DNA from: DOZZ01 sp963792655
GTDB taxonomy: Bacteria; Acidobacteriota; Terriglobia; Bryobacterales; Bryobacteraceae
Assembly (NCBI GenBank): GCA_963792655.1
Contig: CAWBWU010000005.1
Coordinates: 372,001 to 436,000 of the forward strand
Reading direction: 5' to 3'
Length of the DNA: 64,000 nt
Of this stretch, positions 24,861 through 33,916 are shown piece after piece. The translations under genes were made by a program, and so were the position numbers. Each line of letters opens with the position of its first letter. Position 1 is the first letter of the stretch. Under the pieces are notes generated by a model. That model was not told where the DNA came from and did no database searches. It saw nothing but the letters and a program-made list of their open reading frames with translations.

Positions 24861-27023
24861 TTACTTCAAAGCCGAATCGAAAAAGTCAGCCATCGTCTCA
24901 TTCAAATGTCTGCGTAGCGGACCCGATACACCGTGCGCCTTCTGCGGATAGATCACCATGCGAAATTGCTTGTCGGCTTTTTCTAAAGCTTCGGCCATCT
25001 GCATCGTGTTCTGAAAATGTACGTTGTCGTCTTCGACGTTATGTAGGATCAACAGTTTTGCCGTCAGGTCCCCAGCATGCGTCACCGGCGATGTAGATTC
25101 GTATGCCTTTTCGTTCGCCTCCGGCAATCCCATATAGCGTTCGGTATAGATCGAGTCGTAATTGCGCCAGCTAGTTACTGGAGCCCCGGCAGCACCCGCC
25201 TTGAAGAGACCGGGGGCATTGGTGAGTGAGTACAGCGTCATGTACCCGCCATAACTCCAACCGTAGATGCCCATGCGCGACGTGTCCGCGTAAGGGAGCG
25301 TCTTCAGGTACTCAATGCCGGCTTTCTGATCCGCTAATTCCGTCGCGCCCAGATTGCGGTAGACGGCCGACTCCCAGGTATGCCCGCGCCCAAACGATCC
25401 CCGGTTGTCTACCTGCCAGATCAGGTAGCCCTTGTTGGCCATCACTTGATCGAAGCTTGCGCCGGTCCAGGAGTCGCGAACCGTTTGCGCATGGGGGCCT
25501 CCGTACACCGCTACCAACACGGGATACTTATGATCGGGAGAGAAGTTAGCCGGCTTGATCATCCGGGCGTACATATCCTGCCCATCGGCGCTCTTCACCT
25601 TCACAATTTCGGTCGGGAGCACTTCATATGTATCGAGCAGCGACCGGTCCGCCGGAATATAGGTGGCAATCTCTGCACCGTCGATCTTGCGCAAGGTGCG
25701 CACCGGCGGCTGTGTCAGGCTGCTGAAAGTTTCCAGCATTGCATCGTAAGAGGGCGCGATAGACACCGAGTAAGTGCCCTTGCCGGCTGTAATCCGATGT
25801 TTCTTCTTGCCGTCCAAACCAATTGAATAAAGCTGCCGTTCAAGAGGGCTGTCTTCTGTCGACAAATAGTAAATCTGGCGCCTTTCTTCGTCCACGCCCG
25901 CTACTTCCTCCACATCCCAATCGCCCTTAGTAATTGCATGCTGCAGTTCCCCATTGGCGCGATACAGATATAAATGGCGATGCCCGGTCCGCTCGCTCGG
26001 CCACAGAAACTCTTTCCCGTCATTTAGAAAATGGAAGGAATCATCGACGTTGATCCAATACTTATCTTCTTCGTGCAGCATGACACTGGAATCGCCCGTC
26101 CGGATGTCGGAAGCAAGCAGATCAATTTTGTCCTGCACCCGGTTGAGCCGCATGATCGCGAGCTTGCTCGAATCGGGGAACCAATAAACGCGGGCCAGTA
26201 AATGACCGCGCGGTTCGCCGGCATCCATCCACTTCGTCGGGCCGCCGGTTGCATCGATGACCCCTACCCGCACTTCCGCGTTGGGATCACCGGCTTTCGG
26301 ATAGCGCTCGGTTTCGAGCACTCCGCGAGACTTGCGTAAGTCGACTTGCGGAAACACCGGTTCTTTACTTGTGTCGAACTGCAGGTACGCGATGTGGCGG
26401 CTGTCGGGAGACCACCAGTGCGCCGTGCCCAGGTCCAACTCTTCCGGGTAGACCCAGTCGAGGCGGCCATTCATCAGGGTCGCCGTACCGTCGCTGGTAA
26501 GTCGTGTTTCCTTTTTTGAATTTACTTCGATGACATACAAGTCATTGCCGCGCCGGAAGGAGACGCGCTGGTTATCCGGCGACAGCTTCGGGTCAAACTC
26601 GCCCGTGTCGGTGGCCGTCAACTGGTCGATCACCCCGCTGCCCAGATGCACAACAAAAAGATCGCCGCGAGCCTGCACCAGCAGCCTGTCGCCATCTTTA
26701 AACCACTGCATCGGCTGCTCACCGACGCGGCGGTTCGTCCAGTCGAACGTTGCAGCTTCGGGCACATTGCGCGCCAGGTCTTCGATCTTACTCATCGGCA
26801 TTACATCGCGCTGTTGCTTCCCCGCAACGTCATAGAGGATAAGTTTTTTGTCCTGCACCGCGACAAAACGGTGGCCGTCCGGAGACCACACGATGGCGGA
26901 GTCACCGCGGCGCGCCCCAGGCTCCATGAGCGTGTCGATCGTGATTGGCTTCTTCGCCGCCGTCGATAACGCAGGCAAAAAAATGAGCAGCAGGATGATT
27001 CGAAGCTTGCTGGCGTATATCAT
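24861..27023 (-). CDS. Dipeptidyl peptidase IV-type serine protease (S9)
   Basis: 720 residues. Signal peptide (LRIILLLIFLPALSTAA), an N-terminal DPP IV beta-propeller, and a C-terminal alpha/beta hydrolase. Catalytic triad: Ser590 in GWSYGGYMT, Asp in NVEDDNVHF and His697 in KAHGVSG. Propeller segments such as WVYPEELDLG and HWWSPDSRHIAYLQFD are typical of the S9B subfamily. It removes N-terminal dipeptides after Pro/Ala from peptides in the periplasm or outside. Start ATG 27023 directly abuts the start of the divergent DinB gene. About 17 further residues could be read upstream but give no signal peptide. Confidence 0.92.
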   Translation of the reverse strand: MIYASKLRIILLLIFLPALSTAAKKPITIDTLMEPGARRGDSAIVWSPDGHRFVAVQDKKLILYDVAGKQQRDVMPMSKIEDLARNVPEAATFDWTNRRVGEQPMQWFKDGDRLLVQARGDLFVVHLGSGVIDQLTATDTGEFDPKLSPDNQRVSFRRGNDLYVIEVNSKKETRLTSDGTATLMNGRLDWVYPEELDLGTAHWWSPDSRHIAYLQFDTSKEPVFPQVDLRKSRGVLETERYPKAGDPNAEVRVGVIDATGGPTKWMDAGEPRGHLLARVYWFPDSSKLAIMRLNRVQDKIDLLASDIRTGDSSVMLHEEDKYWINVDDSFHFLNDGKEFLWPSERTGHRHLYLYRANGELQHAITKGDWDVEEVAGVDEERRQIYYLSTEDSPLERQLYSIGLDGKKKHRITAGKGTYSVSIAPSYDAMLETFSSLTQPPVRTLRKIDGAEIATYIPADRSLLDTYEVLPTEIVKVKSADGQDMYARMIKPANFSPDHKYPVLVAVYGGPHAQTVRDSWTGASFDQVMANKGYLIWQVDNRGSFGRGHTWESAVYRNLGATELADQKAGIEYLKTLPYADTSRMGIYGWSYGGYMTLYSLTNAPGLFKAGAAGAPVTSWRNYDSIYTERYMGLPEANEKAYESTSPVTHAGDLTAKLLILHNVEDDNVHFQNTMQMAEALEKADKQFRMVIYPQKAHGVSGPLRRHLNETMADFFDSALK

Positions 27024-27041
27024 CAGTGAACATGAGATTAG
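27017..27041. promoter_or_regulatory. Back-to-back start region of the peptidase and DinB genes, leaderless candidates
   Basis: The two start codons are at 27023 (minus) and 27032 (plus). TATATC (27017-27022) lies just upstream of the DinB start, and on the other strand TAATCT (27041-27036) lies about 12 bases upstream of the peptidase start. Both have the spacing expected of -10 elements for transcripts starting at or next to the start codon. Each -10 would overlap the other gene. Confidence 0.35.
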
Positions 27042-27538
27042 CACTCGCGTTCTGCCTCCTCGCGTCACTTCCACTCAGCGCGCAAGACAACAAGTTGGTG
27101 AAGCTGTTGTCCAGCCACTGGGCCACTACCAGCACTTACACGCTTGCCGTAGCTCAACAGATGCCCGAAGACCAATACGGTTTCAAGCCCACTGATGCGC
27201 AAATGACGTTCGGGCAGCAGATGATGCACATCGCCAACGCAAACGGTTATTTCTTCGGAAAGATGACCGGCGTGAAGGGTCCCGCTTTGGGTGATCCCAA
27301 GGCGCCGATCACCAAGGCCGGAGTGATCAGCGCGTTGAAGTCCTCATTCGATTTCGCGCAGGCGCAATTGGACAAAGCGACTGATGCGAGCCTCATGTCA
27401 ATCGTCGACACGGGCGACGGAAAGATGACGATGTTCGAAGGCGTCTTGCTGGGTCTCGACCACACTGCGCATCATCGCGCGCAGACGCTGGTGTATCTGC
27501 GCCTCAAAGGCATCGTGCCGACCGAATACAAGTTCTGA
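27032..27538 (+). CDS. Exported DinB-like four-helix metal protein
   Basis: About 168 residues. Signal peptide (MRLALAFCLLASLPLSAQ) then a DinB/YfiT four-helix bundle: FGQQMMHIANANGYFF has the first metal His, and GLDHTAHHRAQTLVYLRLKG has the second pair. DinB-superfamily proteins often are thiol transferases; the exported acidobacterial types are uncharacterised. Start ATG 27032 (or GTG 27026) lies only 8 bases from the divergent peptidase start, and no Shine-Dalgarno is present, suggesting a leaderless mRNA. Confidence 0.83.
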   Translation: MRLALAFCLLASLPLSAQDNKLVKLLSSHWATTSTYTLAVAQQMPEDQYGFKPTDAQMTFGQQMMHIANANGYFFGKMTGVKGPALGDPKAPITKAGVISALKSSFDFAQAQLDKATDASLMSIVDTGDGKMTMFEGVLLGLDHTAHHRAQTLVYLRLKGIVPTEYKF

Positions 27539-27541
27539 GAT

Positions 27542-27712
27542 ATGGCAACCGATCTGGTCTGCGGGATGGGTGTCGACGAGAGCGACGCTCGCCATTTCAG
27601 TGACTATGACAACAAGCAGTATTTTTTCTGTTCCGCTGAATGCAAGCGGAAGTTCGACGACCATCCCGATCAATTCATTCAACAGAAGGCGCACGAAGAC
27701 CTGCCGAAGTAG
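27542..27712 (+). CDS. YHS domain protein (short)
   Basis: 56 residues: MATDLVCGMGV, DNKQYFFCSAECKRKF and a short C-terminus. The Cys-Gly-Met and later Cys-x2-Cys are the YHS/TRASH metal-binding signature found in copper and other metal-handling proteins. It starts 3 bases after the DinB stop, and RecQ follows after a 13-base gap to its TTG (46 bases to its ATG). Confidence 0.8.
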   Translation: MATDLVCGMGVDESDARHFSDYDNKQYFFCSAECKRKFDDHPDQFIQQKAHEDLPK

Positions 27713-27758
27713 TTGAGCGAACACGTTGGCAGAGCACGTGCTGTTGCACGGTTTGCCA

Positions 27759-29216
27759 ATGACGAAAGCCAGCGAAATCGAGAAGGTGGCGCGCCGCGAA
27801 CTGCACTTCGCAAAGCTGCGGCCGGGGCAGGCGGAAGCAATGCAATCCGCCGTGAATGGGCGCGACACCCTCGTCGTGCAGCCGACCGGTTCGGGTAAGT
27901 CTGCGATCTACCAGGTGGCGGGGTTGATGATCGACGGCGCCACAGTCGTTGTCTCACCGTTGATCGCATTGCAAAAAGATCAGGTCGATACGATTCAGCA
28001 GCAGATCTCGGCCGATGCTGCTTTGGTCAACTCCACACAAGCCGCGCGTGAGAACCGGGGGGTGCTGGAGAAGCTGCAGGCCGGTGAGCTGGAGTTCATC
28101 TTTCTCGCGCCCGAGCAGTTACGCAATGCAGAGACGCTCGACACGTTAAAGGCTTCGAACATCTCGCTTTTCGTGGTGGATGAGGCGCACTGTGTCAGTT
28201 CGTGGGGGCACGACTTTCGACCGGATTACCTGCGGCTTGCGCCAGTGATCGAAGCGTTAGGACATCCGGTGGTGCTGGCTCTGACGGCGACCGCAACGCC
28301 CGAAGTTCGTGAAGAGATCGTGTCGCGGCTTGGCATGCGCAATGCGGCTGTGTTCGTGAGCGGCTTCGACCGTCCCAACATCAATCTGGCGGTTCAGCAC
28401 TTGCGCACTGAAGAAGAAAAGGTCGCCGCGCTTGCGCATCGCGTGCGCTGGGCGGAGCGCCCGGGGATTGTTTACGTCTCGACACGCAAGAACGCCGAGC
28501 AGATTATGCGCGCGCTCGCCGAAGAAGATATCTCGGCGGTCTACTATCATGCCGGCATGAAAGCGCCGGAGCGGCATGCGGTGCAAGATCGATTCATGAA
28601 CGGCGAAGCGGAGGTCATCGTCGCTACGAATGCTTTTGGCATGGGCATCGACAAAGAGAACGTCCGCTTCGTGTACCATTTCGACATCAGCGACTCGCTC
28701 GATTCCTACTATCAGGAGATCGGCCGCGCAGGACGCGATGGCGAACCCGCCGAAGCTGTGCTGTTTTACCGCCACCAGAACATCGGTATTCGCAAGTTTC
28801 AAGCGGGAGTGAAATCCGTCGATCCGGAAGCGCTTGAACAGGTGACGCAGGTGCTGCGCGAGGCGGGCACCGCGGACCTTGCGACGCTGGCAAGCGAGAC
28901 CGAGATGAACCAGCGCAAGGTCATCAGCACTGTGCAGAAGTTGGAAGACGCAGGCGTCGTGGAGACACTGCCTTCAGGCGAAGTGCGGCTGGATGAGTCA
29001 GCAGACTTAGACACGGTCGCCGAAACGGCCGCGCAACAGCAGGAGCAGCAGGCCGAACATCAACAGCATCTTCTCGAACAGATGTGGCGTTACGCCGAGA
29101 ACACCGGATGCCGCCGTGAATTCCTACTGCGCTACTTCGGCGACGATTTCACCGGACCCTGCGGCAACTGCGACAACTGCAAGAAGCAAGATGGAGTGAG
29201 GCGCGAAGTCGTCTAA
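27759..29216 (+). CDS. recQ: RecQ family ATP-dependent DNA helicase
   Basis: 485 residues. Helicase core with Walker A QPTGSGKS, Walker B VVDEAHC, motif III ALTATATP and motif VI QEIGRAGRDG. The RecQ-Ct zinc module is present (CRREFLLRYFGDD and CGNCDNC, four Cys). No HRDC domain, so shorter than E. coli RecQ (609). It unwinds DNA 3' to 5' in recombination and repair. A Gln/Glu-rich stretch (AAQQQEQQAEHQQHL) precedes the zinc module. Start ATG 27759; a TTG at 27726 would add 11 residues. Confidence 0.92.
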   Translation: MTKASEIEKVARRELHFAKLRPGQAEAMQSAVNGRDTLVVQPTGSGKSAIYQVAGLMIDGATVVVSPLIALQKDQVDTIQQQISADAALVNSTQAARENRGVLEKLQAGELEFIFLAPEQLRNAETLDTLKASNISLFVVDEAHCVSSWGHDFRPDYLRLAPVIEALGHPVVLALTATATPEVREEIVSRLGMRNAAVFVSGFDRPNINLAVQHLRTEEEKVAALAHRVRWAERPGIVYVSTRKNAEQIMRALAEEDISAVYYHAGMKAPERHAVQDRFMNGEAEVIVATNAFGMGIDKENVRFVYHFDISDSLDSYYQEIGRAGRDGEPAEAVLFYRHQNIGIRKFQAGVKSVDPEALEQVTQVLREAGTADLATLASETEMNQRKVISTVQKLEDAGVVETLPSGEVRLDESADLDTVAETAAQQQEQQAEHQQHLLEQMWRYAENTGCRREFLLRYFGDDFTGPCGNCDNCKKQDGVRREVV

Positions 29217-29485
29217 TAGTGATATCGCGCCTGCAAGAAGTCGATCCGTTCATCGGTCACCCGATAAATCAATCGATGTTCTTGCGTCACTCGTCGCGAC
29301 CAGCAGCCCGACAGCACATATCTCAACGGCTCGGGCTTGCCCACGCCTTCAAACGGGTCGCGAAGCACGGCCTCAATAAGATCCAGCAATTTAAGTGCGG
29401 TAGCCCGATCCGACTTAACCCAATAGCGAAGGTCTTCGCGAAACTCCGGCTGAAAGACCGCAACCCGCTTACTCGGCTTTGACAC
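29213..29485 (-). CDS. yoeB: YoeB family mRNA interferase toxin
   Basis: 90 residues, RelE/ParE fold. The segment RDPFEGVGKPEPLRY followed by GCWSRRVTQEHRLIYRV is diagnostic of YoeB/Txe toxins: catalytic Glu, Arg and C-terminal His-Tyr are present (ARYHY). It cleaves mRNA at the ribosome. The GTG at 29485 overlaps the antitoxin gene end by 17 bases. Its 3' end overlaps the last bases of recQ in the opposite orientation. Confidence 0.9.
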   Translation of the reverse strand: MSKPSKRVAVFQPEFREDLRYWVKSDRATALKLLDLIEAVLRDPFEGVGKPEPLRYVLSGCWSRRVTQEHRLIYRVTDERIDFLQARYHY

Positions 29486-29786
29486 CGAGGATTTCACGTC
29501 GCAGGTCGCTGGTCCGCGTTGCCTTTCCTTGGCCCCGTTCTGCACGGTGCAGAGCGGCCAACAGGCGGCGAGCATTCTTCGGTGAGCGCAGCAGGTGCGC
29601 CGTTTCCTGTAGTCCGGCAAGCTCCGTCGCGGGTACGAGCGCAACGTCCGGCGAACCGCGCCGGCGAACGATCACGGTCTCCTGGTTATCGGTTACCTGA
29701 CTCAATACGGCAGCCAAATTCGCTCTCAAACTGCTATAGGTCGTTTCGCTCGGCACATGAACATTGTACAGCAAAGCTGTACTCAC
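29469..29786 (-). CDS. yefM: Phd/YefM family antitoxin
   Basis: Up to 105 residues. Core TTYSSLRANLAAVLSQVTDN, then ETVIVRRRGSPDVALVPATE, is the YefM DNA-binding domain; the C-terminal part neutralises the toxin. It is the first gene of the pair and represses its own promoter. Start is uncertain: GTG 29786 or GTG 29756 (MPSETTYS). A TACAAT element 6-11 bases before the latter could be a -10 of a leaderless mRNA. Confidence 0.88.
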   Translation of the reverse strand: MSTALLYNVHVPSETTYSSLRANLAAVLSQVTDNQETVIVRRRGSPDVALVPATELAGLQETAHLLRSPKNARRLLAALHRAERGQGKATRTSDLRREILGVKAE

Positions 29787-29883
29787 GAGATGGAATGAGA
29801 CGGCCGATGCGTACGGGTGACTGCGGCCGCGCGGCGGAACGCACCGTTTCCAAAATCAGGCCAAGCGGAGCTGCGGACGACCC

Positions 29884-30048
29884 ATGAACGTAGGGCCAGA
29901 ACGCAACGCCCTGATCGACCGGCCACTATCGAAGGACGAGTTCCTCGCGCCGGAGTCACGCCTCTTCGGGCTGACTGTGAAAGGCAAGTTCGGTACTCAC
30001 GAAGACTTCGGCCAGACCATCTTCCGGCTTAGCTATCGCGCACAATAG
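29884..30048 (+). CDS. Possible small protein, low confidence
   Basis: 54 codons: MNVGPERNALIDRPLSKDE, then LFGLTVKGKFGTHEDFGQTI and LSYRAQ, ending in TAG. It looks like an alpha/beta peptide with normal codon usage, but there is no homologue I recognise and only a weak Shine-Dalgarno. It could be a remnant of a longer protein. The region 29787-29883 holds only the toxin-antitoxin promoter. Confidence 0.3.
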   Translation: MNVGPERNALIDRPLSKDEFLAPESRLFGLTVKGKFGTHEDFGQTIFRLSYRAQ

Positions 30049-30054
30049 CGCGGG

Positions 30055-30474
30055 TTAGGGCAGCTTCGTTGCCTGCCGCTGCACTAGTTGCCAGCCGCCA
30101 TTCTGCTTCACCCAGACGTGCGTGACGTATAGATTGGCTTCGCCGGTCTGTTCCGTGACGATCTTCGCATTGTGCGTCACGATTACGGTGTTGCCGTATT
30201 GACGGAAACGCGGATTACTGAAACTGATTTCCTTGTAAGTGAGAGACTTGGTCTGCATGACCTTGATCAGGTCGTCCTTTGTCTCGGTCTTGTTGCTCGA
30301 ATGTGTGTAGAGCAGATCGTCGCCGAGCAGTTTGCGAAGTGCAGCGTCGTCCTGATGAGTCAGAGCCTGGATGTACTGATCTTCAGCGGCCTGAATCGCC
30401 TTCTCGACTGCGGGTGATGCGGTGCCTGCAATACCCGCTGCGGCACAGAGGAAAAGGGCAAGAAGTGTTTTCAT
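30055..30474 (-). CDS. Exported SnoaL-like/DUF4440 protein
   Basis: 139 residues. Signal peptide (MKTLLALFLCAAAGIAG), then the NTF2-like cone: AEDQYIQALTHQDDAALRKL, LLGDDLLYTHSSNKTETKDD, and the final strands YVTHVWVKQNGGWQLVQRQ. This DUF4440 type is common in acidobacteria; function unknown. Convergent with the small frame at 29884 and divergent from the GH39-like gene. Confidence 0.85.
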   Translation of the reverse strand: MKTLLALFLCAAAGIAGTASPAVEKAIQAAEDQYIQALTHQDDAALRKLLGDDLLYTHSSNKTETKDDLIKVMQTKSLTYKEISFSNPRFRQYGNTVIVTHNAKIVTEQTGEANLYVTHVWVKQNGGWQLVQRQATKLP

Positions 30475-30515
30475 CGCCCATCATCTTATCCGCAAACGGG
30501 TAAAGTTGAGAGGAC

Positions 30516-32195
30516 ATGCGGCTGCTCACACCTATTCTCATTGTGCTGGCGACGGCACATGCGGCCGTTGCTCAGGTGCCGGTGCATATCAAGGTGAACG
30601 CGGCAAGAACCATTGGCGCGTTCCCCCCGCTCTTCGCCTACTTCGGATACGACGAGCCGAATTACACGTACACGAAGAACGGACAGAAGCTGGTGAGCGA
30701 ACTGGCCGCCGTGAGTGCCGCGCCTACGTTTATCCGCACCCACTTTCTGCTCGCAACGGGCGATGGCACCGCGAGCCTCAAGTGGGGCTCAACCAACGCC
30801 TACACGGTGGATACCGCCGGCAGGGCTGTCTATGACTGGACCATTACGGACCGCATCTTCGATACCTACCTTCAGGCCGGTGCAAAGCCTTTCGTGGAGA
30901 TCGGCTTCATGCCCAAAGCACTTTCCAGCCGGCCGGAACCTTACAACACAACATGGGTGCCTGGCGCGAAGAACGAGTTCTATAGCGGCGGCTGGAGTTA
31001 CCCCCCAAACGACTACGCCAAGTGGGGCGAACTGGTGCATCAATGGGTGCTGCATGCCGTCGCGAAGTATGGTGCGCGCGAAGTGGCGAGTTGGTATTGG
31101 GAGATCTGGAACGAGCCCGACATCAGCTATTGGCACGGCACGCCTGAAGAGTACGACAAGCTATATGACTATGCCGCCGATGGATTGAAACGCGCTTTGC
31201 CTGCGGCGCGCGTCGGAGGTCCGGCAACCACTGGTCCGGCAAGCACGAAAGCAGCGGCGTTTCTGCGCCAGTTTCTGGAGCATTGTGCGACAGGGAAGAA
31301 TTTCGCTACCGGTGCAGTGGGCGCGCCGCTCGACTTCATCACGTTCCATGCGAAAGGCCGGCCCGAAGTGGCCGCTGGTCATGTACGGATGGGGATCGCA
31401 AAGAACCTGCAGGATGTGCAGCGCGGCTTCGAGATCGTGGCTGAGTTCGAACGTTTTCGTCAGTTGCCGATTGTGCTGAGCGAGTCCGATCCCGAAGGCT
31501 GCGCGGCTTGCTCGGCGCGCGTGTACCCGCCGAATGCCTACCGCAACGGCACGCTGTACCCGGTGTACACCGCGGTGATGATGAAACACATTCTGGAGCT
31601 TGCGGATCAGGCGAAGACGAACATCGCCGGCATGATGACGTGGGCATTCGAGTTCGAAGGGCAGCCTTATTTCGATGGGTTTCGCACGCTGGCAACCAAC
31701 GGTATCGACAAGCCCGTACTGAACATTTTCCGCATGGACGGACTACTGCAAGGCGAACGTGTAGAAGTGCTGAGCGACGGCGCAGTCCGCCTGGCCGACA
31801 TGGTGCGGGATGGCGTACGCGGCGCCCCGAGTGTTGATGCATTGGCTGTGCGGTCTTCGCAGAATGTCTCGCTGCTGGCGTGGAACTATCATGATGATGA
31901 CCTCGCGGCCGGCGACGCCTCCGTCAGTATCGATGTTTCAGGATTGACCGCGGGCACGCATCGCGTATTGTTGCGGCACTATCGCATCGACCAGACACAC
32001 AGCAACGCTTATGCGGCCTGGAAGCAAATGGGCAGCCCGCAGGCGCCAACGCCCGAGCAGTATGCAGCACTCGAAGCGTCGGGCCAGTTGCAACTCTTCG
32101 AGAGCCCGCGGTGGATCACGGTGGGGAATGGCAATGTGACTTTGCCATTGCGACTGCCGCGGCAAAGCGTCTCTCTGTTGCAGTTGAGCTGGTAG
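30516..32195 (+). CDS. Secreted GH39-like beta-xylosidase
   Basis: 559 residues, signal peptide MRLLTPILIVLATAHAAVA. The TIM barrel shows the clan GH-A pair: acid/base Glu200 in IWNEPDISYW and nucleophile Glu323 in LSESDPEG. TFIRTHFLL and GFMPKALSS also fit GH39. A C-terminal beta domain (SVSIDVSGLTAGTHRVLLRHYRID) follows. Likely cleaves xylosides or related glycosides. Good Shine-Dalgarno GAGAGGA just before the ATG. Confidence 0.88.
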   Translation: MRLLTPILIVLATAHAAVAQVPVHIKVNAARTIGAFPPLFAYFGYDEPNYTYTKNGQKLVSELAAVSAAPTFIRTHFLLATGDGTASLKWGSTNAYTVDTAGRAVYDWTITDRIFDTYLQAGAKPFVEIGFMPKALSSRPEPYNTTWVPGAKNEFYSGGWSYPPNDYAKWGELVHQWVLHAVAKYGAREVASWYWEIWNEPDISYWHGTPEEYDKLYDYAADGLKRALPAARVGGPATTGPASTKAAAFLRQFLEHCATGKNFATGAVGAPLDFITFHAKGRPEVAAGHVRMGIAKNLQDVQRGFEIVAEFERFRQLPIVLSESDPEGCAACSARVYPPNAYRNGTLYPVYTAVMMKHILELADQAKTNIAGMMTWAFEFEGQPYFDGFRTLATNGIDKPVLNIFRMDGLLQGERVEVLSDGAVRLADMVRDGVRGAPSVDALAVRSSQNVSLLAWNYHDDDLAAGDASVSIDVSGLTAGTHRVLLRHYRIDQTHSNAYAAWKQMGSPQAPTPEQYAALEASGQLQLFESPRWITVGNGNVTLPLRLPRQSVSLLQLSW

Positions 32196-33197
32196 CTAAG
32201 ATTCGAGTTGCCGGCCGTACCACCAGAGCGACGCCGCGTAACCCAGCACACAGGGGATGAGCCAAAGCACGTTACCGCGAAATACGGCGGTGCCCGCACC
32301 AAACATCAGCACGACTTGCGCAATGGAAACCGGCAGCGCTGCGCCGCCTGTGAAGCGCCACTTCGCTTGTGCGGCGGGCTGCATCACGGACGCGTGATGC
32401 CCGACCGCCAGTACGGCCAGCGCCGCGGCGAGGCCCGTCAAGGGAGCAAGCGGCAACACCAACGCCAACGCAACGATCAGGAACGCGACATCTTTCGCCA
32501 GCAGCACCTGCCAGCCGCGCAGCGGCAGCAGCCGATAGCGGTTGTGCAGTTCTTCCGAGTCAAACGCGAATAGCCGTTGCGCGTACGTGCTTAGTGAAAG
32601 GATTGTGAGCAGTGCGAGCATCATCAGCGCATCCGGCTCCGGTTTGCGCGATATGCGGTAGATGACCCCGACGATGGTCAACACGAGCCCAGGGTAAAGA
32701 TCGAGCACCTGCAACATCTCGCGCAGGTTCTTGCGGATCAACCCGCCGAGCCGGCCCGGCATGGCCGGCACGAAACGCAGCACGTTGAACCTGGGCAGCC
32801 GTTTCGGTATTTCTGCGAACACAGCATTCAACATCAAGCACGGCACGGCGATCAGCGCGAACGAACCGCCCATCACGTTGCGCGATCCCCAAACCAGCAA
32901 TCCGAGCGTGATCCAAAGCGCCGGGCTCAGTGCAAGGCTTCCGAGCCGCAGTTGCACACGCTCGCTCGAATTCAAGGGCCACAACGCCAGACGCGTCTTC
33001 GGGATTTTTGCAAGTGGGTCAACGGTGAGTGGAAAGAGCAGCACTAAGCCGAGGATCAGTTGCAGAAAGCCGCCCGCCTGCCCGAGCAGGAGGAAGCAAA
33101 ACAGGAAGAAGTTATTCGAAGCGACCGTGCCTAGGTTGCGGAGATCCCGCCAGACCATGCTGGCAAGGCCACTCAGGATTGAGGCAAGCCCAGCCAA
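32196..33197 (-). CDS. ABC transporter membrane subunit
   Basis: 333 residues, about eight hydrophobic segments. It overlaps the ATPase gene by 25 bases (ATG 33197; a second ATG at 33158 is possible). It does not show a classical EAA loop and resembles ABC-2-type exporter permeases of unknown substrate. The last gene of the polA-ATPase-permease run; nothing follows on this strand, as the next gene is convergent. Confidence 0.75.
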   Translation of the reverse strand: MAGLASILSGLASMVWRDLRNLGTVASNNFFLFCFLLLGQAGGFLQLILGLVLLFPLTVDPLAKIPKTRLALWPLNSSERVQLRLGSLALSPALWITLGLLVWGSRNVMGGSFALIAVPCLMLNAVFAEIPKRLPRFNVLRFVPAMPGRLGGLIRKNLREMLQVLDLYPGLVLTIVGVIYRISRKPEPDALMMLALLTILSLSTYAQRLFAFDSEELHNRYRLLPLRGWQVLLAKDVAFLIVALALVLPLAPLTGLAAALAVLAVGHHASVMQPAAQAKWRFTGGAALPVSIAQVVLMFGAGTAVFRGNVLWLIPCVLGYAASLWWYGRQLES

Positions 33198-33916
33198 GTC
33201 AAATCCTCTTCTGCGCGTTCGCCGATCAGTTCCAGGTACAGTTCTTCGAGCGGCTTGGGCAATTTATCGAGAGCCGAATCCCATGCCACGCGCCCGTTCT
33301 GGATGATGATCACCTGCGAAGCCAGACGTTCGACGACGGTCAAGATGTGCGAAGTCAGAAAAATCGTGACGCCCGTTTTTGCAAGCCGCAGCAACAGATT
33401 CAGAATGGTGCGCGACGTGACCGGATCGATCCCTTCGAACGGCTCATCCAGAAACAGGACGGAAGGATTATGCAACAGTGCGAGCGCCAGCGCAGTCTTC
33501 TTGCGCATGCCGTATGAGCACTCGCCCAGGAAGCGATCGCGCGTTTCATCAAGCACGAGCGTGCGCAGCAACTGGTCCGAGCGCTCGCGCGTTTCGTTCT
33601 TCGTGAGGCCGTAAATGGGCCCGCTCATCGCAAGGTGTTCTTCGATGGTCAGCGAATCGAAAAGGCCCAGGTCTTCGGGGAGCACTCCGATCGCACGGCG
33701 CAGCGGAACGCTGTCGACCGTAACGGGAATGTTCGCGACACTGGCACTCCCCGACGACCAGCGCATGGCGCCGGTCAACAACTTCACAGTGGTCGACTTC
33801 CCCGCCCCGTTCGGTCCAAGGAAAGCGCAGATCGCGCCGGCTGCGACATCGATGCTCACGTCGTCGACCGCGCGGAACTCTCCGAACGACTTACTCAGGT
33901 TGCGTGTTGAAATCAT
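33173..33916 (-). CDS. ABC transporter ATP-binding protein
   Basis: 247 residues. Walker A GPNGAGKST, a Q-loop, the signature region SYGMRKKTALALALL, Walker B VLFLDEPFEGIDP and the switch His in FLTSHIL. The signature begins SYGM rather than LSGG, as in some ABC-2 exporters. It powers the following permease. The gene starts 4 bases inside the polA stop region. Confidence 0.9.
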   Translation of the reverse strand: MISTRNLSKSFGEFRAVDDVSIDVAAGAICAFLGPNGAGKSTTVKLLTGAMRWSSGSASVANIPVTVDSVPLRRAIGVLPEDLGLFDSLTIEEHLAMSGPIYGLTKNETRERSDQLLRTLVLDETRDRFLGECSYGMRKKTALALALLHNPSVLFLDEPFEGIDPVTSRTILNLLLRLAKTGVTIFLTSHILTVVERLASQVIIIQNGRVAWDSALDKLPKPLEELYLELIGERAEEDLTWLGLPQS

